From assembly GCA_037043455.1 (NCBI GenBank), contig JAWPHD010003275.1:159571-223570 (forward strand): a stretch of 64,000 bases of DNA. The letters run 5' to 3'. Positions within the stretch are counted from its first letter, which is position 1, and the number at the start of each line of letters is the position of its first letter. The notes beneath the pieces are model-generated. The model did no database searches and was not told the DNA's origin. It saw only the letters and a program-made list of their open reading frames with translations. This document shows positions 52,911 through 64,000 of this stretch, piece after piece. The DNA is from Cyrtodaria siliqua (lineage: Eukaryota; Mollusca; Bivalvia; Adapedonta; Hiatellidae). A program made the position numbers and the translations under genes.

Positions 52911-54800
52911 AGTAGGGTGTGTCTTAGTTGCGTGTTTGTATGCTGTACATGGTGACCTGTAACAGTACCCTAATAAGCTAGAGTACCCACCAAAGTACCC
53001 TGACTGCTTTAAATAAACTTCTCCACAAGTCTTTTTAAGGGTTAGAGAACCATGCGATTGAATTTCAAAGTGATTAAAGCCACCTTTACTGTAATTTTGC
53101 CAAAATGCTTAAAAACAACAACCAGTACTTAAAATCTAGGCAAAGTTTTAAGATTTTCAGAAAGTTTGTCTTGAGTATGTCTCAGCAATGTATTGTATTT
53201 TTTACCTACTTATTATTTGTATTGAGTTTGTAATGCCTCTTAAAGGTACACATGACAATCTTAAGTATCATTTTCACTCAAAACTTGCATGCATGTAATT
53301 AAATTAAAGGTAATAAATTTTTGAATGCTTCTGTTTTTCTTAGTTATTCTATCTTAAGTTTAAACATAGTATTGGTGAAATATACTCAACGACTAAGTTT
53401 AAACATAGTATTGGTGAAATATACTCAACGACTAGTAATATGCAAAAACAATTTACTTTAAACTATTTTAAAAAAAAAGAGATTGCAAATATGCAAGTCA
53501 TGCAGAAAATTTAGACGGATGACACAAGTTTAGAAAACATCAAGATTGCTGTTTCGGTCCATTAACATCTAGATTCACACTGTATTTTATGAAACTGATC
53601 TGACAACCACCCCATAATAAACTTACTGTAACCAGTATATTGACTATGTGGTTATAAGAGCCTTGAGTTCTTAACGACCCTAGAACAATTTTCTTGTTAA
53701 ATTTACACAAAAGGTTGCTTACATTTACAATAAAGTTAATTCATATATATTGGAAGAAAATAATGCTATTGCTTGTGTCCGCAAAATGTAACTCCACTTT
53801 ATATATAATTTCCACTTTTGTTCCTTTAGGATCTGGCTGTAAGCTGAATCTCTACACTACAGAGTAGTTTGACCTTAGAATTGTTGTCCTTTTAATTCAT
53901 AATTAGCCTTTGCCATCACATGACTAACATTCGTGGAAATGTGAGGTAATTTAATGGCAAGTGACGTCCTTCATGATCATTAACCGTGTTCCGGTGTCTT
54001 TAAGGTGACGTAACGCGAGCGTTATTGAGATTTTGTACTTTTAACTAATTTTACCACTTAAGTGCTCATAAATTAGTTTCCTACTTGGTAAATGATGTAG
54101 ATAAAGAATGGGTACTTATCGAGTTTTATCAGTGTAGAATGACGTATGAGGAGGAAAAAGTCAATTAAAAAAAATAAGATAATTAGCCCATTTCATTCCA
54201 GAACCTAAGTTGATAAAAGGTCCTGTATATCTGAACATTTTCACGCGTTTTGCTGCAGCAGCAGATTACATTTCAGTGATGTTGGAAAAATATTGATTAC
54301 ATGGTCATTTTTATAAATCACATAACAAAACTATATATCATTTTGTAGGTATTGAAATTCCTGACACAATGGTATAAGTTAACATGCAATATTCATGCAA
54401 AAACTCATGCAATAAAAAAAAAACATAGGTAAACATGCGAAATGGGTCATGAAAATATGTCCTACCTCACTTTCAGTTGAAAATTTCTGTATGATATATT
54501 GACATTTGCTCTGGTAACCCAGGGAGTAGATTGTAGGGAATTTCAAGCCCTTGCTAGGAGTGTAATCAGCTTTAAATTCCATTGAATACTTCAAAAGTTA
54601 ATTTTTTTTTATAAACTTGGTCACATGATATTTTTTTCCATTTCAGAACTGGTTTCAGAGACAGATTTACCCGAATGTTCATTGAAGCAAATAAGTTGAT
54701 TCTCATTCAAATAAATAACTCAAAAATGTAACCAAGAGTTGCTGTTGTCTTATTTACACCATAATAAAGATTATTTATATTCATTTACACAGTTTTAAAG
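52911..54800. other. Unassigned DNA with MITE debris
   Basis: 53236-53560 contains TTAAAGGTACACATGACAAT, a diverged member of the 3755-4379 MITE family, with a 38-bp duplication (TAGTATTGGTGAAATATACT) at 53377-53434. No USP32 exon was recognised. Confidence 0.5.
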
Positions 54801-54809
54801 TTATATTTT

Positions 54810-55437
54810 GTATGTTTGTATGTACCGCCAAATCAGGTTGAATCGGTCACGTGGTATTATCGAGTTGAAGGCGGTCTGTAAAAGACGCTTCTTCACCCGC
54901 CAGTAGTCATTTCTGCTGGGCAATCTCATGATCCCCATTAGAAAACATAAGCCAAGGAATGCCTTCAAGCAGGGAACATCAACAGGGGACCACTCTGGTT
55001 CGAACGGGGGTGGGGGATTTTTCGTCCTTTCCTGGGTGGCATATCGGTTGGTTTCAGTAACCAAATAATCCCATAGGTCATCACCCCAGATCAAACCAAA
55101 ATAATCACGGGGAAAAGCTTCCTCTGGGTGCTGAACTGTTGCACCCCCCTCACCTGTATACGGCCGTGTCTGGCGACGTTGAAAGTCATCCCGAACCCAT
55201 CCACCTTGGAAACTTTCGAATTCCGAGATATCCGAATCATCAGAGTCCCAATCATCATCGAAAAATCCCTGATAGTCGGGGAAATTCAAACCGATTCCTT
55301 TGTTGTTGACGATCTCCGATGTTTTCCTCGACTGGATCATCACTTTCTACGTCGAAATCATTCAAATCTGACAAATTCCCCACATCTATATTGCTCCCGT
55401 CGCTTAGTGCTTCTTGGGCCTCCGCCATTTTGTTCAA
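54810..55437 (-). pseudogene. piggyBac-type transposase relic
   Basis: The N-terminal frame begins MAEAQEALSDGSNIDVGN and stays acidic up to about 55320. There it breaks into a second frame: FDDDWDSDDSDISEF, PRDYFGLIWGDDLWDYLVTE, ETNRYATQ, FLGLCFLMGIMRLPS and DRFNLIWRY. This is the start of the DDE_Tnp_1_7 (PGBD-like) domain. It ends at a TAA at 54801, far short of the catalytic Asp residues. One frame break plus the loss of about two thirds of the protein make it inactive. Confidence 0.85.
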
Positions 55438-55499
55438 ATCAAAAAGAAATCTTCGAAAAAACGATCAAAAACTACTTTTTTTCAAGACTTTTTCAATTT

Positions 55500-56155
55500 T
55501 AAAAGATGCGGAAGTGACTCGCAAATAATGCGCATGCGCTAGTAAAGTTTAACTTCCGTGCACAGAAAGTAATGACGTTTCAGACACGTTTCTATGGGAG
55601 ACGGGTTTTCAACAGAAAATTATACCGATAGATCGGTGTCCCGAATAGAAAGGGTAGTTACTGATGGATCGGTGTCCCGAATGAAATGGGTTAGTAAAAG
55701 TATGTCATTTTTCGTTCGAAAGTAAAAGCAAATGTTCAATTCAAATCTGGTAGGAAGTAAAATTGTATACATTACTGATTCTATCAAAAAAAAGTTGGGT
55801 GGTCTGCCTGCAGCACTAAAAAAAATCGACCATCATTATATATAGCCTAATATGTGCTGAAAAATATGTAAAACATCATTCAACCAGCCAACAAACTCTT
55901 ATATATTTTGTTTCCAGTGTTCCATTATAGTGCTATATACACGTATGAACTCCAAGTTATATGCTTCCTGCTTACGGTTGCCAACACCCATAATTGTTCT
56001 TGTATATAATTACAGTGATTCAACCAGGAAACACAACTAGGGCAAATTTATCAATAACACTTCACAAAGTCACATTTAGCTGATTGGAATTTCACAATAG
56101 CTTAGCAGGAATCAGAATAGTTCATCATATTGATAAATAACAACAGAGATTAAGC
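55500..56155. other. Sequence right of the piggyBac relic
   Basis: Contains two GATAGATCGGTGTCCCGAAT-like copies (55625-55690), possibly subterminal repeats of the element. No gene. Confidence 0.45.
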
Positions 56156-56157
56156 CT

Positions 56158-56195
56158 TAACCCGCTAAGCACGACTACAATAGCCTTTGCATTGT
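56158..56195. mobile_element. MITE family 'CCGCTAAGC' fragment (copy 3)
   Basis: TTAACCCGCTAAGCACGACT and AATAGCCTTTGCATT match the left end of the copy at 1947. It is cut off shortly before the MITE at 56213. Confidence 0.7.
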
Positions 56196-56212
56196 TAATG
56201 AATGAGCTTTAA

Positions 56213-56571
56213 AGGGGGTACATCAGGATTTTTCATGAAACATCTTAAATCATAAAAATGTTCCAGTTCATGATAAAATACTTATATCAATCAAAATATG
56301 ATGTTAGAACCATTGTGTTACTATCTAAACTTTAAAAACACCATAAAAAATCGGATATAGCTAGGACGGAATCAGACGTAAAATGCTGAAATTAACCCTG
56401 GTGCGTCACCTAGGATAGCACATATTACTGTGCAGAATAAGTTTTTTGGCAAATAATGGATCATTTTTAGGCTCATTCGTTATGTTTAGGACATTCAGTG
56501 TAGAAAATATTAATATTTGTCATTTTTTAGTCGGACACCTAGACCCCCATGAAAATCCTGATGTACTCCCT
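56213..56571. mobile_element. 359-bp TTAA-flanked MITE
   Basis: The left end is AGGGGGTACATCAGGATTTT and the right end, on the other strand, AGGGAGTACATCAGGATTTT. TTAA lies outside both (56209-56212, 56572-56575). The TTAA sites fit a piggyBac- or Kolobok-mobilised element; a piggyBac relic lies 0.8 kb away. Confidence 0.85.
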
Positions 56572-56699
56572 TTAAAACAATATTCAGTTCTAGAAAATTA
56601 CACAATTACTTCAGCTGACCAATGTGACCTCACATGTCCAGGAAGTAAGAAGTACTTTACACTGTTTTTGGTGTGGCAGTTAGATAAACTCTGAAGATG

Positions 56700-57190
56700 A
56701 TTTAAATATATAACACCCTTCATACATCAAGAAGTATCAGGCCAAAAAAAAAAAGTGTGTTTCCTATTGCACGTTCTAAACAAATAGGGTAGGTCGGAAG
56801 GCATTTTCTTTTTCTTTTTTTTTTTTGGAGCAAAATATTGTGAGATTCTACATGTATTTATCTCATAAACCCCATACAAGTTGATGCTACAACACAGATT
56901 CTCTGTGATGTCAGTTTACCTCGATATATTGTGATAAATCATTGTTCAGAACAAATTTAATTTTTCATTCGGCCCCTTAAAAATAGGGTAGTTTGGGCCA
57001 CTGGAAACACAGGTTGTTTTTTTTTGGCCTCAGAACAAAGTCAGTGTAGTGGACTTACCTTTAATACGGGTGTTTGTTTATATCTGATTAGATTCAATGA
57101 AAGCATCTTAAACTTTTTTTATCAAATATAATTTTATCCATTGACCTACATCATATTTTTATTTTATAAATAATTTTATACAATGACATT
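56700..57190. other. AT-rich spacer with homopolymer runs
   Basis: Contains GGGTAG and GGCC(A)AAAAAAA motifs, possibly debris of a dispersed repeat. No exon. Confidence 0.5.
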
Positions 57191-57209
57191 TTATTATGTG
57201 GGAGGCAGA

Positions 57210-57960
57210 AGGCATGCAGTGTTGTCCTTGTCCATCCTTCCATAGGCTTGGGCATGCAGTGTTGTCCTTGTCCATTCATCCATAGGCTTGGGCATGCAGT
57301 GTTGTCCTTGTCCATCCATCCATAGGCTTGGGCATGCAGTGTTGTCCTTGTCCGTCCATCCATAGGCTTGGGCATGCAGTGTTGTCCTTGTCCATCCATA
57401 CATAGGCTTGGGCATGCAGTGTTGTCCTTGTCCGTCCATCCATAGGCTTGGGCATGCAGTGTTGTCCTTGTCCATCCATCCATAGGCTTGGGCATGCAGT
57501 GTTGTCCTTGTCCATCCATCCATAGGCTTGGGCATGCCGTGTTGTCCTTGTCTGTCCATCCATAGGCTTGGGCATGCAGTGTTGTCATTGTCCATCCATC
57601 CATAGGCACTGGCATGCAGTGTTGTCCATCCATCCATAGGCTTGGGCATGCAGTGTTGTCCTTGTCCATCCATCCATAGGCACTGGCATGCAGTGTTGTC
57701 CTTGTCCATCCATCCATAGGCTTGGGCATGCAGTATTGTCCTTGTCCATCCATCCATAGGCACTGGCATGCAGTGTTGTCCTTGTCCATCCATCCATAGG
57801 CTTGGGCATGCAGTGTTGTCCTTGTCCATCCATCCATAGGCTTGGGCATGCAGTGTTGTCCTTGTCCATCCATCCATAGGCTTGGGCATGCAGTGTTGAC
57901 CTTGTCCATCCATCAATAGGCTTGGGCATGCAGTGTTGTCCTTGTCCGTTCAGCCATACG
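57210..57960. repeat. 40-bp minisatellite, about 19 units
   Basis: The unit is GGCATGCAGTGTTGTCCTTG followed by TCCATCCATCCATAGGCTTG. A variant with CACTGGCATGC instead of CTTGGGCATGC is interspersed, and one unit is shortened (57620-57640). Because 40 is not a multiple of three and the unit lacks stops, all three minus frames stay open (up to 252 residues with a 40-residue period). No sign of real coding. Confidence 0.95.
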
Positions 57961-58600
57961 TACAGTACAGCTTACGCAAAACTCACACTTTGCTCGATTC
58001 GTCAAGTTTGGTCATATCAAGTGCCACGCGGGTCTAAATGAAGTCAGTGTTTGGACTCGGCAAATCCACGCGGCGAAAGTACGCCACTGTCGAGTCAATC
58101 GGAGTGATCAAACACTCCGATTGACTGCGTAGAATCCAGTTAACCATGAGTGCACACCTGTGGTGATTTTTTATTGGGAATGAAAAAAATGAATTTGCCG
58201 TCAACTTTTCTACTTGTCCGACAGCGCGCTTGAAAAAGCAATCAAGCGCCAGAAAAAGTACAAACAAGGCAACGCCGAGTGCATCTGAATACGTATTTCA
58301 AACTTTTAATGCATTTAATCACAAGGTCTTATCTTCACCGAAAACCCATGACAAATTCTTATATTATAGAGTTTATATAAAATAAAATTACTAACAATTG
58401 TTTCCCTCTAAAAAAAAAAAGCTATTTGAGATGGTCAGTATTTTAAAATGAGCTTTTATGGTCGTAGGAAAAGATTTATAAAAGTGCATGTACATTCAGT
58501 GACTTAAAGTTTTCTTGATAATTGATGTGATGTTTGTGACTTTGCTAGGATAACTGGTATGTACAGATACTAACAATTAACAATTGTTGTCTATTTCCCC
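57961..58600. other. Unassigned sequence
   Basis: 58072-58130 contains GAGTCAATCGGAGTGATCA opposite ACACTCCGATTGACTGCG, a short inverted repeat. No exon recognised. Confidence 0.5.
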
Positions 58601-58659
58601 AGACTTCCATAGGAATGGCAGTTTGATGACTCCCAGTAGATGTCATCGCCTGTGTGTGC

Positions 58660-58985
58660 CCATGTTTTTAGAAGTATGGGACTCTCTAGATATCAGCTCC
58701 TGGAATAGCTAGAAACTTATTGATTGCAGGCTATTGTGCCTTTGTGTGCATGTATGTTTAGAAGTCTGGGACTCCCTATGGATATGAGCACCCATGAGTA
58801 GATATAAACTTGTTGATTGCAGGCTAGGTGTGCGTTTGTGTGCATGTATGTTTAGAAGTATGGGATTCCCTCTAGATATGAGCACCCAGGAGTAGATATA
58901 AACTTGTGGATTGCAGGCTATATGTGCCTTTGTGTGCATGTATGTTTCCCTCTAGATATCAGCTCCTGGGGTAGATAGAAGCTAA
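58660..58985. repeat. ~105-bp tandem repeat, three units
   Basis: Each unit contains TGGGA(C/T)TCCCT, TAGATATAAACTTGTTGATTG and TTTGTGTGCATGTATGTTTA. Confidence 0.8.
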
Positions 58986-59518
58986 TCATGTGCATAAGTA
59001 AAAGTTTGGTTTATAGTCTCTCCATTAACATGTAACTGAATGTCGTTCTCATAAAATGTGCCGAAAATCACATAAAACACCATTAACCAACCATCTTAGC
59101 ACTTTGATATGCTTTTATCTTGAAAGACTGCCAACTATTACTTAATTACACACATTTTATACTAGAGACACTATTTCCACAAAAAAAATGGAGCCAAATG
59201 TCAAATATGTATGTAATTCAGGGCATGATTTGTATAACAACAATAATATAACAACATGTGAAGTTGGTTAAAAAAAGGAAAGATAATGTATTTAACAACA
59301 AACTATTAGTGTGCTGACCATCTTGTGTGCCTTTCATGTTAAGTAAGTGTTACTGTGGCAGTTGTACATTGTATGTAAAGGTGTTTTTTTTGTGTGATTT
59401 TTGGCGGTGCGAAAGCACCGTCGGAGGTATAATGGGGGTTTTCAATGGCATTTAGGAATGTGACAAACCTAACAGCACAACACTATGCAACACTACGCTA
59501 GAAGAAGTAGTCTCTCAT

Positions 59519-59585
59519 GCATGCGGCTCTAAATAACCTATACTGTGTTGATGAGCTGTTAAACAACATTCAATTCAATTCAAAA
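59519..59585 (+). mobile_element. SINE 3' end fragment
   Basis: GCGGCTCTAAATAACCTATA up to GTTAAACAACATTCAATTC is nearly identical to the 3' end of the intact SINE at 34055-34112. Confidence 0.85.
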
Positions 59586-60442
59586 ACCGTAAGTGATATT
59601 GAATTGGAACCTTTACCAAAATGACTGGTGCGACATGTACTTGATCCTTACCAAAGTTTATTTTGATTCAATGTCAAACATGGCCGCCAGTGGCCATCTT
59701 TGTTAACATAGAGTTATATAGGAAAAAAATGTGGCAACTACTCCTCTGAAACCATTTAACAGAATTTCATGAAACTTCAAAGGAATGTTGCTCTTGGTGT
59801 CTAGTTGATCCTAGCAAAAATTCAGGTTGGCCAGAAATTCAAGATGGCCACCACGGCTAAAAATAGTTTTTAAAAAATGCGATTTTCTGGCAACTCCTTC
59901 TCAAATACCGTAAGCGATATTGATCTGGAACCATTACCAAAATGACTCTCACAACATGTAGTTGGTCCTAACCAAAGTCCATTTGGATTGGATGTCAAAC
60001 ATGGCTGCCAGTGGCCATCTTTGTTTACATGGAGTTATATAGGAAAAACTTGTGGCGACTACTCCTGAAACTACATGATGCAATTTCATGAAACTTAATA
60101 GAAATGTTGCTCTTGAAGTCTAGTTGATCCTAGCAAAATTTCAGGTAGGACAGAAATTCAAGATGGTGGCTAATAATGGTTTTTAAAAAACTAATTTGTA
60201 GCAACTACTTTTTGAAAAGCTATAAGTGATATGGATATGAGACTTTTTCTAAAATGATCAGCAAGACATGATGTTGGTCCTTGTGGATTTTTTTTCGACA
60301 TTAAACATGGCTGCCAGCGACCATCTTTGTTTATAGCGACTACTCCTCTGAAACTACTTGACAGATTTTCATGGAACTTCACAGGAATGCTGATCTAGCT
60401 ATCAAAACCTATCAGTAGAGCTTCAAGGTCATTGACCTCTTG
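59586..60442 (-). repeat. ~320-bp core repeats, about two and a half units
   Basis: Same family as 17540-19684, in opposite orientation. It has CAAGATGGCCACCACGGCTA, CATCTTTGTTTACATGGAGT and the terminal CTTCAAGGTCATTGACCTCT. The SINE fragment lies directly at its left edge. Confidence 0.85.
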
Positions 60443-60489
60443 TTGTGTTTGTATGTATGCATGGGGTTTTAAGGTCACTTTTATGACGT

Positions 60490-60645
60490 CACATCAAAAC
60501 GATGTAGCAGTGAGGTCAATGCTCAGCTTTCTTACAAGCTGAGCTCCGATTGGGGTTCGAACCCGCAGCGTTGAGAGGTGAGAAGGTTTACAATGCAATG
60601 TTGTTAACCACTTCACCACTATATGACACTTGTTGAATATCAGTG
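60490..60645 (-). mobile_element. tRNA-like SINE head
   Basis: On the minus strand TATAGTGGTGAAGTGGTTAAC (A-box-like) and GCGGGTTCGAACCCCAAT (B-box) are about 50 nt apart. Acceptor-stem pairing is absent, so it is classed as a SINE. Confidence 0.55.
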
Positions 60646-60812
60646 CTAGTTACACAAAACATGCATGTGTTGTCATAAATTATAGAGAGTGCAAGTGCAG
60701 ATAATAATGCTACTACTGGGATATCACCCTGTAGACACATGACATGATACCCCCACTCAGTCGCATTATTCTGACCAACCCTAGCACTACCCTTTTTATG
60801 CTGAATGTCCAG

Positions 60813-60950
60813 ATCAGAGGCAGGCTGATCGGGGTTTACAATGTCTGGCTGCTGATCAGTCTTTCCCCCAAAACACCACTTTTCACATAAATGGAATGGT
60901 CTTAATTCAAAGAAAGAACAGTCCATTATATATTTGTAGCGAGTTAAGGG
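60813..60950. mobile_element. MITE family 'CCGCTAAGC', copy 4 (right part)
   Basis: CAGGCTGATCGGGGTTTACA, CTGGCTGCTGATCAGTC and GTAGCGAGTTAAGGG end before TTAA (60951-60954). The left end is lost. Confidence 0.75.
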
Positions 60951-60954
60951 TTAA

Positions 60955-61430
60955 GTACCATTTTATGGTCTTTAGTGTGACCCGGCTGGTGATTTAACCC
61001 ATGACCTCCTGCATGCAAGGCAGACGCACTGCCATGGTATCTTGCTAAAAATAAAATGTTTTTATATCTTTTATATAATTTTTGTATGTTATTTAATAGA
61101 AAATGCCATAATAGCCCTCAGAGCTACACTTTACTGTGATCAATACCATCAGTTTGGATGTTCTGCCACAGAATGTTCTGGATTCATCTACCCATTGCTT
61201 CTAGATACAGTATTGTATTCTGCCATGAAACAGTCCTATTAACTGACAAGCTAGAGCCTTACTCATTTACCAGATGATTTAGTCAAACCATTTACATAAT
61301 CTTTCAATCAGTAATAAATAATGAAGAAATATTAAGACTAGATTCAAACTGCTTATATATATGCCAATGTAGGATTTATTTTGGTCATTCAAAACTCCCT
61401 ACATTACAATACTGCAAATTTATTGGGATA
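60955..61430. other. tRNA-like remnant and AT-rich DNA
   Basis: 60975-61030 contains ACCCATGACCTCCTGCATGC with a weak tRNA-like head on the minus strand. A 66-residue frame at 61042-61242 has no recognisable domain. Confidence 0.4.
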
Positions 61431-61434
61431 TCAG

Positions 61435-61590
61435 TGATCAGGGAAAATATTCTTGACAGACAGGCCCTGAATTAATATTGACAGGTCCTGAATTAATTAT
61501 ATCAAGTAAAATATGGCAAAAAGGGACAAGCCCCAACCAGATTTTGACAGGCCCCGGGCTTGGGGCTAACCTATTTCATGAGCACAGGAA
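61435..61590. mobile_element. Relative of the nested 42403 transposon (end fragments)
   Basis: ACAGGCCCTGAATTAAT, GACAGGCCCCGGGCTTGGGG and CATGAGCACAGG echo the GGGCCTGTC and GAGCACTG ends of the element at 42403-43579. Confidence 0.5.
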
Positions 61591-61639
61591 GTTCCTCCTT
61601 GGATGAACTATTGCATCAGGGATATCACTGCTTTGTATA

Positions 61640-62030
61640 TACCCCCCACCCCCCCCCCCCCCCCCCCTCCCCCCCACTAGCAAAGTGTGTGGGTGGGAGG
61701 TATACTGGAATCACCTTGTCCGTCTGTCTGTCCGTAGACGCAATGCTACCTATCGTAGAATTATGCGAAACTTGCTAGGAAGTATCAATATTGGGTGCGG
61801 ACATGCGCATACTATCATGACGTTCCAGTTAGATAATTTTCCATGAGTTACGGCCCTTTGTATTTCTAATATCTGTCCCTAGACGCAATTCTTGCCACGG
61901 GCTATTTATTCTAAAACTCCTTGTTAGAATTAGGGAAACTTGCTAGGAAGTATCAATATCAAGTGGAGATGTGCATACTGTCATGAATGGTTCAATAATT
62001 ATTCCACTGATGGAACAAAGTCTTGTATGT
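61640..62030 (-). mobile_element. Pearl-like element in reverse orientation
   Basis: A poly-C run (61643-61679) precedes GGGAGGTATACTGGAATCAC and CTTGTCCGTCTGTCTGTCCG. These are the complement of the tail and microsatellite seen at 14320-14375. Two core-like segments with AAACTTGCTAGGAAGTATCA follow. No coding content. Confidence 0.65.
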
Positions 62031-63030
62031 TGACCCACCCTCAAGAAGTTGCCAGCGGGAGGCGTATTTGTCTGCCGTTTTATTGTGTTGTTGGGATTGT
62101 AGATCACTGCTTTGTCCCTGTGGATTGGTATGCACATTAACATTTGAGGAACATAATCCGAATACAAAAACACTTTTTAACAGATGTTACACATGGATGT
62201 TATAGTTATTATTTTCAAAAACAACAACAGCACATTGTTGTTTATTAGTTTTTAGGTCAGTTGGCAGCCATAGTCAGTCATTTGTGAGACAAGTCGCTTA
62301 ACAGTAATTGGTGTCACAATAAATGCTTTGACATTTATGTGTAGTCAACAGGAAGATTGATGGGTCCACTGTCTGCTGTACTCCAGCTTGGGCATGGATT
62401 ACATGAAGAGAGCATCTTCTGGATTGGTTCTTAGGGCAACATAAATCAACAGCAGCAATAGTAGTAGCATTAGACCGCAGAAACATTAGCAGGCAGGAGT
62501 TTGAGTTAGCGGATAGTCAGGAGTAGTAATACCACCCCCACCAGGATGATAAACTAGCAATTAATTTATTATGGCCTAAAACTTATGTTATTTCTGTAAA
62601 AACTCACATTATTGTTACAACTTTTCTTGTAGTAGTTATTCAGAGTTTAGTAAATTTAGAGATAGATTTAGTAGAATGTAGTAAATATGTGATTAAAACA
62701 GTTATGTAACGGTCAAGATTTGTCTGTAAGTTATTAAGGCCACTCTGTCCTGTTGTACATTCATCTTACGCGGCTGTAACTAGGCATGACCACTTGCACT
62801 ATGTGTAACCCTGAGCAGGTTCAAATGGCTAATATAAAGCACTGTGATGTCAGTTCACAGCAAAGTGGAATCAATTTTCATGGGAATGTTTAGGTGATTA
62901 TAACCTGCCTCTAGATGTGGTAATGAAACTACAACAAAATGCAGCTTATTATTGTAATGCTTATAGTTATTCTGATATTAGGTCATTTTCAAATACTGAT
63001 ACTTCTCAAGGTATTAAAACCTCATTTGAA
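62031..63030. other. Unassigned sequence
   Basis: About 1 kb without a recognised exon or element. Short frames at 62023-62205 and 62298-62486 have no domain. Confidence 0.5.
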
Positions 63031-63032
63031 TA

Positions 63033-63180
63033 AACCTTAACCTGCTAAGCAAGATATAGTAACTCGCAGGCTGATCAGGGTTTACAATGTCTGGCTGCTG
63101 ATCAGTCATTCCAAACACACCCCTTTGTCACATAAATGGAATGGTCTTAATTCAAAGAAAGAACAGTCCTATTATATATA
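63033..63180. mobile_element. MITE family 'CCGCTAAGC', copy 5
   Basis: Starts CCTTAACCTGCTAAGCA and contains AACTCGCAGGCTGATCAGGG and AAATGGAATGGTCTTAATTC. It ends in a TATATATA stretch where the hAT element begins. Confidence 0.75.
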
Positions 63181-63184
63181 TAAT

Positions 63185-64000
63185 CAGGGTTCTCCACAGG
63201 ATTATTTTCGAGCAATAGTGGCATTTAGCGCTTGTGGTGGAGAGGGTACGGGAGGATTTTTTTGGCTTTTAGTAACTGCCTGTATTGACGGTGAGGCACT
63301 CTTTTGTGTGATATAAGTGATGTTAGGAAGCCATATATAAATTATATATTTATGATAATAAACAATATAATAAATAATCCATGTGTTAAGACTTTTATTT
63401 AAAAAAAAAAACTCATAAAAAATATTTACTAAAATATAAGTAATACATACACAATAATACAACACACATCAACACAACATGCAGCATCTGAAATACATAC
63501 AATAAACAATAATAAATAATCCATGTTTTAATACACGATGAAGAAGAAAACATACAAAGATTTATTATAAGTTTATGCACAATAATACAACATATACATC
63601 AACACATCATGCACACATATAATACCATCAACTACACAATATTCATCCCTGGAAATAAAACAGCACATTTGATAATACTTAAAAAATATAACCTTAGCAC
63701 TCAAATAAATCCAACACAAGTTAGCCCATTCAATGTCTTGACTTGTACATATTAGCTAGCAGTTCCTATTCAGATGCTTGACCTTCTAGGTCTGGCCATG
63801 TGCCATTCTTCCACTGCCCTGTCATATTCAAACTGATGGAGGTGGGCCCTGCATTGTTACTGCCAGCAGTGCATTGAGAACTCTGTTACACAGAGTTGAC
63901 CTGTGCTGTCTTAATTCAATCTGCTGTTGATGTTGGAAGAAGCAGACCAACAGCTGCAATATTGTACAAGTTGGGGTGAGACTCCTGTAGCTCTCTGTCA
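63185..64000 (-). mobile_element. hAT element relic, copy B (runs off the window)
   Basis: It begins with the hAT-type end CAGGGTTCTCCACAGG. From 63255 it matches copy A (48484-49275) colinearly, with small indels. The segment encoding CERGFSTLKR in copy A is deleted here (near 63925), so the C-terminal transposase sequence is broken. The right end lies beyond 64000. Confidence 0.8.

Noticed and set aside
54640..54720. Possible exon after TTTCCATTTCAG
   Set aside because: One frame stays open for about 27 codons but has no similarity to the next USP32 segment or any family I know.
57151..57929. 252- and 240-residue ORFs over the 40-bp repeat
   Set aside because: They are three-frame translations of a stop-free minisatellite; all three frames look alike, which argues against selection on a protein.

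Overview
The window looks like nuclear DNA of an animal, most likely a bivalve mollusc. It is AT-rich, exons are short and far apart, splice sites follow the metazoan GT-AG pattern, and there are no operons or ribosome binding sites. Most of the sequence is mobile or tandem DNA. This includes elements built like the bivalve 'pearl' family (leader, tandem core repeats, GACA/GACGGACA microsatellite, tail), tRNA-derived SINEs and many small inverted-repeat transposons. The species cannot be named from the sequence.

Two conserved genes can be read by joining exons, and they are transcribed away from each other. MTO1 (the mitochondrial tRNA wobble-uridine modification enzyme, GidA/MnmG family) lies on the minus strand. 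Seven consecutive coding exons run from 29445 down to 10444 and their phases fit exactly; they cover the FAD-binding N-terminal half. The C-terminal exons were not found and probably lie left of position 1. USP32 (ubiquitin hydrolase with N-terminal EF-hands) starts at 39451 on the plus strand. Three exons are visible (39451-39508, 43988-44115, 48294-48399) and the rest lies to the right. About 10 kb separates the two start codons. That interval holds one C2H2 zinc-finger exon (minus strand, 37146-37403) and two arrays of TTCNNGAA palindromes. Inside MTO1 intron 3 sits a THAP-domain gene fragment with a reading-frame break, facing an acidic ORF on the other strand.

Layout: 1-10440, repeats only (TTAA-flanked MITEs, a SINE-derived 21-bp minisatellite, HindIII-rich and other tandem arrays, a hairpin with a hammerhead-like core). 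10440-29445, MTO1 and its repeat-filled introns. 29446-39450, intergenic. 39451-48399, USP32 5' exons with pearl-like repeats and a nested DNA transposon in intron 1. 48400-64000, USP32 intron 3 or beyond, with hAT relics, pearl-like repeats, a piggyBac relic and a 40-bp minisatellite.

The most striking structure is at 28526-28953. The MTO1 exon 1 splice donor has been amplified into a 26-bp tandem array of 16 copies, 14 of which keep the GTAAG core. Use of the first decoy donor would bring an in-frame stop. No complete new enzymatic system is visible; the novelty here is in how repeats have captured splice sites, SINE promoter heads and transcription-factor-like motifs.
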